This document shows, in pieces, positions 34,520 through 43,333 of a DNA stretch of 64,000 bases (within the stretch, counting starts at the first letter, position 1; the number at the start of each line of letters is the position of its first letter). Origin of the DNA: Thermonema rossianum DSM 10300 (GTDB taxonomy: Bacteria; Bacteroidota; Bacteroidia; Cytophagales; Thermonemataceae). Location: positions 248,001 through 312,000 of the forward strand of contig NZ_AUGC01000004.1 of NCBI RefSeq assembly GCF_000426825.1, read 5' to 3'. The notes below the pieces were generated by a model. That model was given only the letters and a program-made list of their open reading frames with translations, searched no databases and was not told where the DNA came from. A program made the translations under genes and the position numbers.

Positions 34520-34684
34520 ATGCGCAAAACTCACCTGCCCAAAAAAGTCTGCACAGTCTGTGGGCGCCCTTTCAGCTGGCGTAAAAAGTGGGCAAACTGT
34601 TGGGCAGAAGTAAAATATTGCAGTGAAAGATGCAGAAGACAAAAAAATACAAAAAAGCCGTCGTTTGGTTCTGGAACAACCTGA
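34520..34684 (+). CDS. DUF2256 zinc-ribbon mini-protein
   Basis: A 54-codon gene from ATG 34520 to TGA 34684. It has the DUF2256 signature: [20 protein letters not shown], then [13 protein letters not shown], with two CxxC-type Cys pairs (CTVC and CSERC) for zinc. DUF2256 genes are small and often sit beside photolyase/cryptochrome genes. Its end overlaps the cryptochrome start by 55 bases in a different frame, suggesting translational coupling. It is easily missed because of its size and this overlap. Biochemical role unknown. Confidence 0.85.
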   Translation: MRKTHLPKKVCTVCGRPFSWRKKWANCWAEVKYCSERCRRQKNTKKPSFGSGTT

Positions 34685-35946
34685 GAGTGCACGACAACCA
34701 AGCCCTTTACCATGCTCTGAAAGAGAGTGAAGAGGTAATAGGGCTTTATGTTTTTCACCCAAAAGACTGGCAGGAAGACCGCTGGGGCTTCCCAAAAACG
34801 GGGCAGTTCCGTGCGCATTTCTTAAAAGAAAGCCTGATGGACCTGAAACAGCGCTTGATGGAAGCCTTGCGTGTGCCCTTGTATTTTTACGAAGGCAGTG
34901 CCGATAAAGCTTTCCGGCATATCCAAGCGCAATATCCTTTTGAAGCTGTATTTTTTCAAAATGAATGGACGCAGGAAGAAGAAGATATTGTCAAGGCGGC
35001 GCGCACTGCTTGCCCACAGGCAAGGTGGCAGGGCTTTTATGACCAATTGCTTTATATGCCGGCGCAAATCAATCCTTTGTTTTCTGCCATACCCGATGTG
35101 TTCACCCGGTTTCGTAAAACCGTAGAACAGAAAGCACAAGTGATGCCGCCATTGCCTTTGCCCCGGCCACAAGCAACTGTGCCGGCTTTATCGCTGAGCA
35201 GGGAGTTGCCCCACTGGTTGAATGCTTGCCATGTGAAGATTCATCCGCAGGCAGCTTTTTCCCTTCCGGGGGGTGAAACCCATGCTTTGAAGCGCATGCA
35301 AAATTATTTGTGGGAGCAACATGGTATTGCGCGATATAAGCAGACACGCAACGGGCTGATTGGCTTGAACTACAGCTCGAAGCTCTCGCCTTTTCTTGCG
35401 AACGGTTCTTTGTCGGTGCGCTTGCTGTATGCCGAAATCAAGCGGTATGAAGCAGAGGTGCAAGCCAACGATTCCACCTACTGGCTATTTTTTGAGCTTT
35501 TGTGGCGCGAATACTTCAAATATATGGCAATGAAGTACCGTCATTTGCTTTTTCACAGAAAAGGATTTAAACAACGCAACTACACCTGGGCGCAGGATAT
35601 GGAACGCTTTGAGCGCTGGCGGCAAGGAAAGACGGGGCATCCTTTTATCGATGCCAACATGCGGGAGCTGTTGCATACCGGCTGGATGAGCAACCGCGGG
35701 CGTCAAAATGTAGCGTCTTTTCTTGCCAAGCACTGGCATATCGATTGGCGTATGGGTGCCGCCTGGTTTGAGTCGCAGCTTATCGACTACGACGTGCACA
35801 GCAACTACGGCAATTGGCAATATGTGGCGGGAGTAGGCAATGACCCGCGCGACCGTTTGTTTAATCCCGACACCCAAGCACAACGCTACGACCCGCAGGG
35901 CGACTTCCAAAGACTATGGCTGCAAGGAGGGCTTTTCTATGCATAA
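34630..35946 (+). CDS. Cryptochrome, DASH family
   Basis: A 438-residue flavoprotein: an N-terminal alpha/beta photolyase domain ([30 protein letters not shown]) and a helical FAD domain with [72 protein letters not shown] and [22 protein letters not shown]. These are the DASH signatures; members repair single-stranded or looped cyclobutane dimers or act as light sensors. The usual Arg of the WFR.DLR motif is replaced by Asn (WFWNNLR), which is odd. The gene overlaps DUF2256 upstream and the next gene downstream. Confidence 0.95.
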   Translation: MQKTKKYKKAVVWFWNNLRVHDNQALYHALKESEEVIGLYVFHPKDWQEDRWGFPKTGQFRAHFLKESLMDLKQRLMEALRVPLYFYEGSADKAFRHIQAQYPFEAVFFQNEWTQEEEDIVKAARTACPQARWQGFYDQLLYMPAQINPLFSAIPDVFTRFRKTVEQKAQVMPPLPLPRPQATVPALSLSRELPHWLNACHVKIHPQAAFSLPGGETHALKRMQNYLWEQHGIARYKQTRNGLIGLNYSSKLSPFLANGSLSVRLLYAEIKRYEAEVQANDSTYWLFFELLWREYFKYMAMKYRHLLFHRKGFKQRNYTWAQDMERFERWRQGKTGHPFIDANMRELLHTGWMSNRGRQNVASFLAKHWHIDWRMGAAWFESQLIDYDVHSNYGNWQYVAGVGNDPRDRLFNPDTQAQRYDPQGDFQRLWLQGGLFYA

Positions 35947-36664
35947 GTTACGAGACGACAGAACGCTTTACGCAGGTATAGATGGTTGTCGCGGAGGATG
36001 GATTGCCGCCTTTTATGTCCCCGCTACCGGCAGGCTTAGTTTAGCGTTCGTGAAACAGTTGGAACAGGCACTGGAAAGCTGGTATGCCGCACAAAGTGTA
36101 TGGATTGATATCCCCATTGGGTTGAGTGGCGAAGGCATTGAGCGCTATATAGACCACCACATGCGGCAGCAGCTCCGCTGGCGTAAGGCTTCCGTATTTG
36201 TGCCGCCTTCTTATGAAGCGCTGAGAAAAGATACTTACGAAGAAGCCAACCGCATACAGAAGAAGCTGTACGACAAAGGATTGAGCAAACAAGCCTGGAA
36301 CTTACGCAACAAAATTCAAGAAGTGCATGATTTGTTGCTGAGCTATCCCGCTTTGAAGACACGATTCAGAGAATCACATCCGGAACTAATCTTTCAGTCT
36401 TTTTGGCATAAAGAAATGCCCATGGCACCCAAAAGTAGCCATTTGGGCTATGTACAGCGCGTGGAAGTGCTTCAGCAGCTATGTCCGGCAGCAGAAGCTG
36501 CAATAGAAGATTTTATGCAGCGGGTGCCCAAAAAGCTCTACAAAAAAGACGATTTAACCGATGCTTCCATTTTAGCATTGAGGGCGGCTATGGGCAACGC
36601 ACGCAGCATCACCCAAGAGCCACCCTGCGATAAAGACGGCTTGCGTTTTCGCCTGGTTTTTTAG
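35939..36664 (+). CDS. DUF429 family protein, predicted RNase H-fold nuclease
   Basis: A 241-residue protein starting [28 protein letters not shown]429 features are GIDGCRGGWI, VWIDIPIGLSGEGIERYIDHHMRQQL, the PSYEALRKDTYEEANR block and a C-terminal KKDDLTDASILALRA with acidic residues. RNase H-like catalysis is a family prediction. It overlaps the cryptochrome stop by 8 bases and is preceded by AAGGAGG at 35924-35930, so it is likely coupled to it. Its 3' end overlaps the BLUF gene end by 4 bases. Confidence 0.85.
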   Translation: MHKLRDDRTLYAGIDGCRGGWIAAFYVPATGRLSLAFVKQLEQALESWYAAQSVWIDIPIGLSGEGIERYIDHHMRQQLRWRKASVFVPPSYEALRKDTYEEANRIQKKLYDKGLSKQAWNLRNKIQEVHDLLLSYPALKTRFRESHPELIFQSFWHKEMPMAPKSSHLGYVQRVEVLQQLCPAAEAAIEDFMQRVPKKLYKKDDLTDASILALRAAMGNARSITQEPPCDKDGLRFRLVF

Positions 36665-37104
36665 CTGACAGCCTCTCTTTGCATAAAGAAGGTCTGAATC
36701 AAACGGCTGGCTTGCGAGGCATCGGTGCTTTGTGCATTCAGCACTTTTTGAAACTGGGTTTCTTCTTCGGGACTCAGGTAGTTCTTGAACTCTACCCCTT
36801 GCAGGTTCATGGTCTTACCTGCCATGCTCCAGTTGGGAAACTCACGTTTTTCTATGGGACGCAAGCCTATGAGGAAGGCTTCGTAGTGTCGTGGGTCCTT
36901 TTTTATCTTGTCATACAGTTTTTTTACTGTTAAAAAATCACCTTCCAATACCTGCAGAAAGCGGTCTTTCGAATACAGCAGCACGCCGGTTACATCTAAT
37001 GCGTGGTTGTTGCGTTGACTGGCAACCAATATCTGTTCAATATCTTTCTCGGTGCAATTCAGGCTCCGCTTGCTTACATAGATAAGTTGTGTTAGCATGG
37101 TCAT
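36661..37104 (-). CDS. BLUF-domain blue-light sensor
   Basis: A 147-residue protein consisting of a BLUF (FAD) domain plus a C-terminal helical extension. QLIYVSKRS carries the photoactive Tyr, RNNHALDVTGVLLYS the Asn and flavin-binding face, and RFLQVLEGD the key Gln. Blue light rearranges the Tyr-Gln hydrogen bonds around flavin and changes output. It has no fused output domain, so it must act through a partner. Start at ATG 37104 or 37098. It faces the DUF429 gene tail to tail and is divergent from the SDR gene. Confidence 0.93.
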   Translation of the reverse strand: MTMLTQLIYVSKRSLNCTEKDIEQILVASQRNNHALDVTGVLLYSKDRFLQVLEGDFLTVKKLYDKIKKDPRHYEAFLIGLRPIEKREFPNWSMAGKTMNLQGVEFKNYLSPEEETQFQKVLNAQSTDASQASRLIQTFFMQREAVS

Positions 37105-37322
37105 TTTTTTTTGGTTACAATATCAAAACTCCTTTAATCTTTTTTTGTTTGAAAGACCGGCGCTTTATGCTCAATATTTTTGGCACTTTGTTTAAACATT
37201 TGCATTGCACAAGTCCTTTTTTAAGATTTGCTTGCTGACTGAAAATCATCGTCATTCGGGCAAACAAAAGCAGATGCCGGGCAGTTGTATATTCAACCAA
37301 CAAAAGCCTTAATGTCATTTTT

Positions 37323-38021
37323 ATGAGAAAAAACATTTTAATCATTGGTGCTTCAAGTGGCATAGGAAAAGCTTTGGCGTCTGTGCTCACCGATGAAGGG
37401 CACGCCCTATGGGCTACTTACCACCGCCACGAACCAAGCACCCAAGCAAACACGCAATGGGTACGCTGGGATGCCGTAAACGAAGCATTTCCTGACGGTT
37501 TTTTGCCCGATACCCTGCATGCAGTAGTTTATTGTCCGGGCAGTATTGCTCTGAAGCCTTTTCAGCGCTTTACTCCCCAAGATTTTATAAACGATTATCA
37601 GCTGCAAGTAGTAGGTGCTGTCAAGGCGCTGCGGGCAGCTCAGGCGGCTTTGAAAAAAGCGGAAAGTGCAGCGGTGGTGCTGTTTTCTACCGTGGCCGTT
37701 CAAACGGGCTTTCCTTTTCATGCCGTAGTGGCTGCTTCGAAGGGAGCCATCGAAGGGCTGACACGCGCTCTGGCTGCCGAATGGGCACCTACGGTGCGGG
37801 TCAATGCCATTGCCCCTTCATTGACCGATACGCCCCTGGCGGCTGCGCTGCTTTCCAACGAAGAAAAGAAGAAAGCCAATGCCCAACGCCATCCGCTCAA
37901 ACGCTTGGGCAATGCTGAAGAAATAGCACAGGCAGCTGCCTTCTTATTGTCCGATGCGGCTTCCTGGATCACCGGGCAGGTGTTTCATATCGATGGTGGC
38001 ATGTCATCGTTAAAGATATAG
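37323..38021 (+). CDS. Short-chain dehydrogenase/reductase
   Basis: A 232-residue Rossmann protein: ILIIGASSGIGKALASVL (TGxxxGxG-type NAD(P) site, here GASSGIG), YCPGSIALKPF, the catalytic Ser in LFSTVAVQTG and an AASKG active site where the usual YxxxK Tyr is replaced by an Ala-rich HAVVAASKGAIEGLTRALAAEW. The missing Tyr makes normal SDR catalysis doubtful. Ten bases before the next gene; part of the light-related cluster by position. Substrate unknown. Confidence 0.85.
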   Translation: MRKNILIIGASSGIGKALASVLTDEGHALWATYHRHEPSTQANTQWVRWDAVNEAFPDGFLPDTLHAVVYCPGSIALKPFQRFTPQDFINDYQLQVVGAVKALRAAQAALKKAESAAVVLFSTVAVQTGFPFHAVVAASKGAIEGLTRALAAEWAPTVRVNAIAPSLTDTPLAAALLSNEEKKKANAQRHPLKRLGNAEEIAQAAAFLLSDAASWITGQVFHIDGGMSSLKI

Positions 38022-38030
38022 GGGGAACAC

Positions 38031-39446
38031 ATGAAAATTTTATTGACAGGAGCCACCGGCTACATAGGACAGCGTCTGTTGCCTTTGCTGGTGGGGCTGG
38101 GGCATCAGGTGGTTTGTCTGGTGCGTGACCGGGCCCGCTTTCACCCGGCTGCCTCTTTGCGCCCTTATTTGGAGGTGATAGAGGCCGATTTATTAAATGT
38201 CGATTCTCTCAAAGCCATTCCAAAAGACATAGAGGCGGCTTATTATCTGGTGCACTCAATGGCTTCGCACCACGATTATGCGGACGTGGAACAACAGTCG
38301 GCACAGAATTTTGTGGAAGCCTTGAGTGGCACGGCAGCCCGGCAGGTGATTTATCTCAGTGGCATTGTCAATGATGAAGACTTGTCGGAGCATTTGAGTT
38401 CGCGCCTGCGCGTAGAACAAACGCTGCGGCAAGGGACTTTTGCCCTTACTACCTTGCGGGCAGGCATCATTATCGGTTCAGGCAGCGCTTCCTTTGAAAT
38501 TATTCGTGACCTGGTAGAAAAGCTGCCGCTGATGGTGGCGCCCAAGTGGGTGAAGACACGCTGCCAACCCATAGCCATTGCCAATGTGTTGGAAATACTG
38601 ACGGGGGTGCTGGGCAATGAAGCCTGTTACGGGCAATCGTTCGATATTGGCGGACCCGATGTGCTTTCTTACAAGGAGATGCTTTTGGGCTATGCGCGCG
38701 TGCGTGGGTTGAAGCGTTTGATTTTTACCGTGCCCGTGATGACCCCTCGCTTGTCTTCTTACTGGTTGCACTTTGTTACTTCGGTGCCTTACCGTTTGGC
38801 ACGTGCCCTGGTTGACAGCATGAGTGTCGAGGTGGTTTGCCGCGATGAGCGCATCAAGGCGCATGTGCCTTTCAGAGCCATTTCTTATGAAGAAGCAATC
38901 CGGCGCGCATTGGATAAAATACAAAACAACGAAGTGGCATCGAGTTGGCACGATGCCATGAGTAGTAGCAAGCGCCCTATCAAAATATCGGACTTTATAG
39001 AGGTGCCTACTTACGGCTGCTTCAAAGACGTTCGAAAGAAAAAGATACGCGACCGGCAACGAACCATCGAGCGTATATGGCAGATAGGAGGGGATAAAGG
39101 GTGGTATTATGCTCAGTGGCTGTGGCGGCTGCGTGGTTTGCTCGACCAAGCCGTAGGCGGTGTGGGGCTACGCCGTGGGCGCACACACCGGGACCACATC
39201 GAAGCAGGCGACAGTGTGGATTTTTGGCGTGTGCTTTATGCCAACAAAGAGGAAGGACGGTTGTTGCTTTTTGCTGAAATGAAGCTGCCCGGTGAAGCTT
39301 GGCTGGAGTTTCGTATAAAAGATGGTTATTTGTGGCAAGTGGCTACTTTTCGTCCCAAGGGGTTGTGGGGACGCTTGTATTGGTACGCTGTGCTGCCCAT
39401 GCATGAAATTGTTTTTCGAGGTTTGATTCATCGTTTGACACAGTAG
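38031..39446 (+). CDS. NAD(P)-binding SDR-type protein with C-terminal DUF2867
   Basis: A 471-residue protein. The N-terminal extended-SDR Rossmann domain (ILLTGATGYIGQRLLPLLVGLGHQV, AYYLVHSM, VIYLSGIV, GIIIGSGSASFEIIRDLV) is followed, after about residue 300, by DUF2867 (FWRVLYANKEEGRLLLFAEMKLPGEAWLEFRIKDG ... TFRPKGLWGRLYWYAVLPMHEIVFRGLI). The same fusion is found next to photolyase or LitR-type light-regulated genes in several bacteria. Function is not established; membrane or lipid-linked reduction is possible. It ends at a bidirectional terminator. Confidence 0.87.
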   Translation: MKILLTGATGYIGQRLLPLLVGLGHQVVCLVRDRARFHPAASLRPYLEVIEADLLNVDSLKAIPKDIEAAYYLVHSMASHHDYADVEQQSAQNFVEALSGTAARQVIYLSGIVNDEDLSEHLSSRLRVEQTLRQGTFALTTLRAGIIIGSGSASFEIIRDLVEKLPLMVAPKWVKTRCQPIAIANVLEILTGVLGNEACYGQSFDIGGPDVLSYKEMLLGYARVRGLKRLIFTVPVMTPRLSSYWLHFVTSVPYRLARALVDSMSVEVVCRDERIKAHVPFRAISYEEAIRRALDKIQNNEVASSWHDAMSSSKRPIKISDFIEVPTYGCFKDVRKKKIRDRQRTIERIWQIGGDKGWYYAQWLWRLRGLLDQAVGGVGLRRGRTHRDHIEAGDSVDFWRVLYANKEEGRLLLFAEMKLPGEAWLEFRIKDGYLWQVATFRPKGLWGRLYWYAVLPMHEIVFRGLIHRLTQ

Positions 39447-39471
39447 TGTGTCTTATCCGGACGGTATTAAA

Positions 39472-39500
39472 AAAAGGGGCAGCGCAGGCTGCTCCCTTTT
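39472..39500. terminator. Hairpin terminator, copy B, between convergent genes
   Basis: AAAAGGGGCAGC and GCTGCTCCCTTTT pair with a one-base bulge. It lies between the stops of the DUF2867 gene (39446) and the lipoprotein gene (39541) and can serve both strands. It is the same hairpin as at 34181-34210. Confidence 0.75.
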
Positions 39501-39540
39501 CGTTTGCTTCGGCACGCGGCGCCGGTTGCGCTTTAAGTGA

Positions 39541-40722
39541 TTAAGGTTGAAGCAGTTGGCGTATGTCTTCTTCGTTCAATTTGAATACACACAAGCGCGC
39601 AAAGCGCCCCGCCATCCATACACGCCCCGTAATAAGCAAGCCGCCGTCCGGGGTGCGGCACATGGCTCCGGCTTCAAAACGATTGCCGTGCCCAAAATAG
39701 CGGGTGCCCAACAACTGCCCTCCCTCCGCGTCATATGCATACAAAGCGATTTGTCCGTTTTGTGTGCTGCTTAAATATAAAACCACCGGCAAGCCACCTG
39801 CTTCGGTATGAAGTAAACGCACCCCCGCCTTGGGGCTTAATTCCTGGATAAGATACCCTTTTAGGTTACTGCTGCTGCTCACGGCATTGGGATCTATGCT
39901 GACCGAGGGAGCAAAGTAGGTGCGGCCGTCTTCGCTGAAGCGGGCTATCGAAAAGCGGTTGCTTTGCGGGAGTGCGACACAGGCGCTCATGCCTGCTTCA
40001 TAACGTGTGCCATTGACAACCCCCGTTTGTGAGCCACCTGCGTCCAAAAAAGTGAGTGCAAGGGTGTAGTTATTGAAACCGTTGAAGAAGATTTGCCCTG
40101 TGGGTGTTTGCCCAATAAAGAAGGGGAATTGCTGACCGCGCCGGCTGATGTGCTGAAAGATGAGGGCTTCCACATCTTCGTAAATAGGGAAGGTTTGCCG
40201 GGTGTCGTCGCTGAATGCCACCACGCTGTTTCGCCCTACACGGTCATAAGCAAGAAATGCCAGACGCCCATCGTTGAGGCGGCTAAAAGCCAAAGGATAT
40301 TCTACCGAAGGATAAGCAGCAACGAGTGCAGGTTCGGGGGCTACGGTCAGCACAAGCGGATAAAGCCCCGTTGCATCCATACAAACTACCTGTAGATTAT
40401 TGGCACCGTCGCTCAAAAAGCCCAGAGGATGCACATAATCGCTGCTTGCCAGATATTGCCATTCGGGAAACCCTTCCTTGTCTATCTTTAACAAATACAA
40501 GCCATAAAAATCACTAAAATCGACTTCGGCGGCGCCCAGCACAATAAAACCACTGTCGGCAGTAGGCGCCACGTCCACGGCATAGTATGCACGTTCATAC
40601 TCACCGGTATCATAAATGCGGCTGAAGCGCTCACCCGGTTCTATGCGGTTGTCTTGAATGTCACAAGCAGTGAGCCCACACAGGCCGGCGCACAGCAAAA
40701 GCCATAGTTTGATTCGTATCAT
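39541..40722 (-). CDS. Lipoprotein of unknown function, beta-propeller-like
   Basis: A 393-residue lipoprotein: MIRIKLWLLLCAGLCGLTAC is a lipoprotein signal with the lipobox LTAC, so the mature N-terminal Cys is residue 20. The rest is beta-rich with repeated (D/N)SGFIVLG-, DGRLAFLAYDR- and PDGGLLITGRVW-like units, suggestive of a propeller-like fold. I do not know a function. It is last in a minus-strand run with an outer-membrane barrel, DUF1501 and DUF1800 genes at 12-25 base spacing. A decayed partial copy lies at 34157-34440. Confidence 0.7.
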   Translation of the reverse strand: MIRIKLWLLLCAGLCGLTACDIQDNRIEPGERFSRIYDTGEYERAYYAVDVAPTADSGFIVLGAAEVDFSDFYGLYLLKIDKEGFPEWQYLASSDYVHPLGFLSDGANNLQVVCMDATGLYPLVLTVAPEPALVAAYPSVEYPLAFSRLNDGRLAFLAYDRVGRNSVVAFSDDTRQTFPIYEDVEALIFQHISRRGQQFPFFIGQTPTGQIFFNGFNNYTLALTFLDAGGSQTGVVNGTRYEAGMSACVALPQSNRFSIARFSEDGRTYFAPSVSIDPNAVSSSSNLKGYLIQELSPKAGVRLLHTEAGGLPVVLYLSSTQNGQIALYAYDAEGGQLLGTRYFGHGNRFEAGAMCRTPDGGLLITGRVWMAGRFARLCVFKLNEEDIRQLLQP

Positions 40723-40747
40723 AGCGAAAAAAATGTTTTTGAAATGT

Positions 40748-41578
40748 TTAATACTTCACACGACGGTAGCTGCCCGTTTCTAAAAACTTCATGGGGAAGA
40801 GGCAGGAAAAAGAAATCTCGATATTTTCGGTGCGCAGGTCATCGAAGGCTTCACCCTGCCCAATTAGGCGGTTGTCGGCATAGCGGTTACGCACGTTGGT
40901 AATGTTGTTCATGCCGTACTTATACAAAGCCTGTAATGCCAGGCGCACATTGCCGGCATCGAAACTGACTCCCAGCCCCCCGGTGAAGCCCCAGTTTGAA
41001 CGAATAAACAAATCCTTCGCTCCGATGACGGGGGCATTGTTTTGCACGCTATTGACCGCTCCGGAAGCGGCATCGTAGCTGTTTACTTCAGCATATTTAT
41101 CTGCTTGCAACAGCATGCCATAGTAAGCACCCGCCATCACATAGGGACGCAGGCGTGTGGCGATGGGCATGTAGCGAATCAATAAAGAGGTTTCCAGATA
41201 CCGGAAGTTGACCCGGTGGGTGTAGTCCAACAAAAGCTCCTGCCCGCTTTCCTGCCATGCATATTGCGTTTTGTATCCCATATTCATGATAATGAGAGTG
41301 GGCTCTATGGCTACCGAAAGTCCACTTTTGTGATTGAACATGACAGGAAGCCCTATTTGAGAGCCATAGCGTTCAAATGATTCATAGTTCTTTTCATAGT
41401 TTACCTGCAAGTCGGGTGTGAGTAAAGTATATACGCCGTGGCTTTCGAGCACTTCAAAGCGGCTCAGGTTTACGCCCCCTTTGATGCCCATCCACCATTG
41501 CGAGTTAAAAAACGGGTCGCCTTGTGCCGGTAAATACAAGGGCACGCAAGACATAAATAGCAATAAAAAGTATCTCAT
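40748..41578 (-). CDS. Outer-membrane beta-barrel protein, PorT-like
   Basis: A 276-residue protein with a signal peptide (MRYFLLLFMSCVPLYLPAQG) and alternating amphipathic strands typical of a PorT/OmpW-like outer-membrane barrel: WWMGIKGGVNLSRF, LPVMFNHKSGLSVAIEPTLIIMNMGY, LETSLLIRYMPIATRLRPYVMAGAYYGMLLQ, NWGFTGGLGVSFDAGNVRLALQALYKYG. PorT family proteins are part of or near the T9SS machinery, but many relatives serve other roles. Its place beside T9SS-secreted DUF1501 protein makes a link possible. I do not call it PorT itself. Confidence 0.75.
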   Translation of the reverse strand: MRYFLLLFMSCVPLYLPAQGDPFFNSQWWMGIKGGVNLSRFEVLESHGVYTLLTPDLQVNYEKNYESFERYGSQIGLPVMFNHKSGLSVAIEPTLIIMNMGYKTQYAWQESGQELLLDYTHRVNFRYLETSLLIRYMPIATRLRPYVMAGAYYGMLLQADKYAEVNSYDAASGAVNSVQNNAPVIGAKDLFIRSNWGFTGGLGVSFDAGNVRLALQALYKYGMNNITNVRNRYADNRLIGQGEAFDDLRTENIEISFSCLFPMKFLETGSYRRVKY

Positions 41579-41590
41579 AGAATATCTGCT

Positions 41591-43321
41591 TTACAGTTTG
41601 ATGATTTTTTTGGTGTCGGTCCAGAAAGGTGTACGCAGGCGGCACAGATAAGTGCCGGGGCTCCAGCCGCTCAAATCTACGGTGTAATGGTGGGTGCCGG
41701 CAGCCATGGGCTGATGTACCAGCGTGCGCAGCCGCTCACCTTGCAGGCTCACTATAGAGAGCTCTACATGTTGCGGCGAGTTGATGTAAAAGGAAATGGT
41801 GGTGTGGTCAGTGGCCGGGTTGGGGTAGCAGCTTTCCAGACGGTAACGCACCTTCAGGAAGTTGTCCAAAGAAGTCACGCGGCTGCCTATGAGCGGCAGC
41901 TTGTCCGTGGCTTGGTAACCGTCGTCTATCAGCGAAGGGAAGATAAGCGGGATTTTATCGCTGCTTACTTCGAACCAGTCTTGCAGAATGGTGCTAAAGA
42001 CCAAACGGTAATCCACGATGTCTTCTTTGTCATCGGAAAGGTTACCGCCCTTCTGAGGCACCTTGCTCAAGTCGGGATTCTTGCCTATCATGCCGGGGTT
42101 TACCTGCTTGCCAAATACAAACATGGGCGCTACGGTGCCGTGATCGCTGCCATAGCTGCCGTTGGACCGGGCACGGCGTCCAAACTCCGAAATGGTGACC
42201 GACAGCACGCGGTCTTCCAAGCCACGCGCCCGCAGGTCGTCTTGAAACGCTTTCATTGCCGAGGCCACGTGATAGAGCAGAGCAGCATGAGCCCCCAAAG
42301 TATTGTTGTAGCTCTCTACCTGCTGCACGTGGGTGTCGAACCCCCCGATACGCACCAAAAAGACTTTGGTTTTGCAGCCCCCGTGCAGTAGTTTGGCAAT
42401 GATTTGCAGTTGCAAAGAAAGTGGGTTATGCAGCTTGCCGGCAGGTGCTTGCAGAGGGTAGGTAGTAGGGTACACCACGCCCGACTGAAAGGCATTGCCT
42501 ATTTGATAGAGTTCCTGCAGGCGTTGGGCATAGTCGTCGGTAGAGTCTTCTATACCTAAAATCCATGCCAGCTCTTTGCCATAAGGCGAGTTTTGCAAGG
42601 TAGTGGGCGGGATACCGCGCGGGTCCACGTTGATTTCTTCGTAATAACCTTCCAGGTTATTGACCAAATCGAAAAAGCCGGCAGGATTGGGAATGGCAAT
42701 GGCGGCGGGTATGGTGTCTTCGGTATGAAAGCCCAGAGATACATCGCTGCCAAACTCCAAGCCCAGCGGGTCAGGCATGCTGCTGTTGGGAAAATCTTCC
42801 GGATAGGCGGCGCCGTCCTGCTCATATTCCAGCTCCAAGTAGCGCCCTATCCATCCCGAAGAGATGGGGTCGTCGTAGCCTACACCGCCAAACCATATGT
42901 CGCGCCCTTTGAAGTGCGAGCCGTTCATATGCTCGTACCCCACATTCTGAATGATGCTGAGCTTGCCTTCGTCATATAAAGCCTTGAGTCCCACCATATC
43001 GGGGTGCAGGCCGGCCTGTTGCTCATCGGGTAGCAGCGGGTCCAAGGTGATGAAACGGCGCGAGCCGGTATCCGGAATGGCCAGGTTGGGGCGCAGGTTG
43101 TAGTAGTCGCTATATTGATTGACAGGGATGACCGTATTGAGGCCGTCGTTTCCACCATGCAGCTGCACAATGACAAGCACCTTGTCGTTGGTGCTCATGC
43201 GTGCCCAACGCTGCAGGCGTGGCAAGCCCATCAATTGGCGAAAGGGAATGCCATTGATAACTATAGGCAGCGCTACCCCACGGGTCATTTGTTTTAAAAA
43301 TGTTCTTCTTTTCATTTTCAT
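41591..43321 (-). CDS. DUF1501 protein with T9SS sorting domain
   Basis: A 576-residue protein with a twin-arginine-like start (MKMKRRTFLKQMTRG) that matches the DUF1501 family, and an alkaline-phosphatase-like DUF1501 domain (DKVLVIVQLHGGNDGLNTVIPVN, GSHFKGRDIWFGG, SEFGRRARSNGSYGSDHGT). The last 80 residues (CYPNPATDHTTISFYIN ... WSPGTYLCRLRTPF) are a type A T9SS C-terminal sorting domain. So it crosses the inner membrane (by Tat or Sec) and then is exported by T9SS. It is 12 bases downstream of the DUF1800 gene, a conserved pair. Confidence 0.88.
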   Translation of the reverse strand: MKMKRRTFLKQMTRGVALPIVINGIPFRQLMGLPRLQRWARMSTNDKVLVIVQLHGGNDGLNTVIPVNQYSDYYNLRPNLAIPDTGSRRFITLDPLLPDEQQAGLHPDMVGLKALYDEGKLSIIQNVGYEHMNGSHFKGRDIWFGGVGYDDPISSGWIGRYLELEYEQDGAAYPEDFPNSSMPDPLGLEFGSDVSLGFHTEDTIPAAIAIPNPAGFFDLVNNLEGYYEEINVDPRGIPPTTLQNSPYGKELAWILGIEDSTDDYAQRLQELYQIGNAFQSGVVYPTTYPLQAPAGKLHNPLSLQLQIIAKLLHGGCKTKVFLVRIGGFDTHVQQVESYNNTLGAHAALLYHVASAMKAFQDDLRARGLEDRVLSVTISEFGRRARSNGSYGSDHGTVAPMFVFGKQVNPGMIGKNPDLSKVPQKGGNLSDDKEDIVDYRLVFSTILQDWFEVSSDKIPLIFPSLIDDGYQATDKLPLIGSRVTSLDNFLKVRYRLESCYPNPATDHTTISFYINSPQHVELSIVSLQGERLRTLVHQPMAAGTHHYTVDLSGWSPGTYLCRLRTPFWTDTKKIIKL

Positions 43322-43333
43322 GGCTTTGCTGTT

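Noticed and set aside
37105-37322. TAnnTTTG promoter between the BLUF and SDR genes
   Set aside because: Only off-by-one boxes (for example TAAGATTTG) were seen on either strand; no supportable promoter, although another sigma factor is possible.
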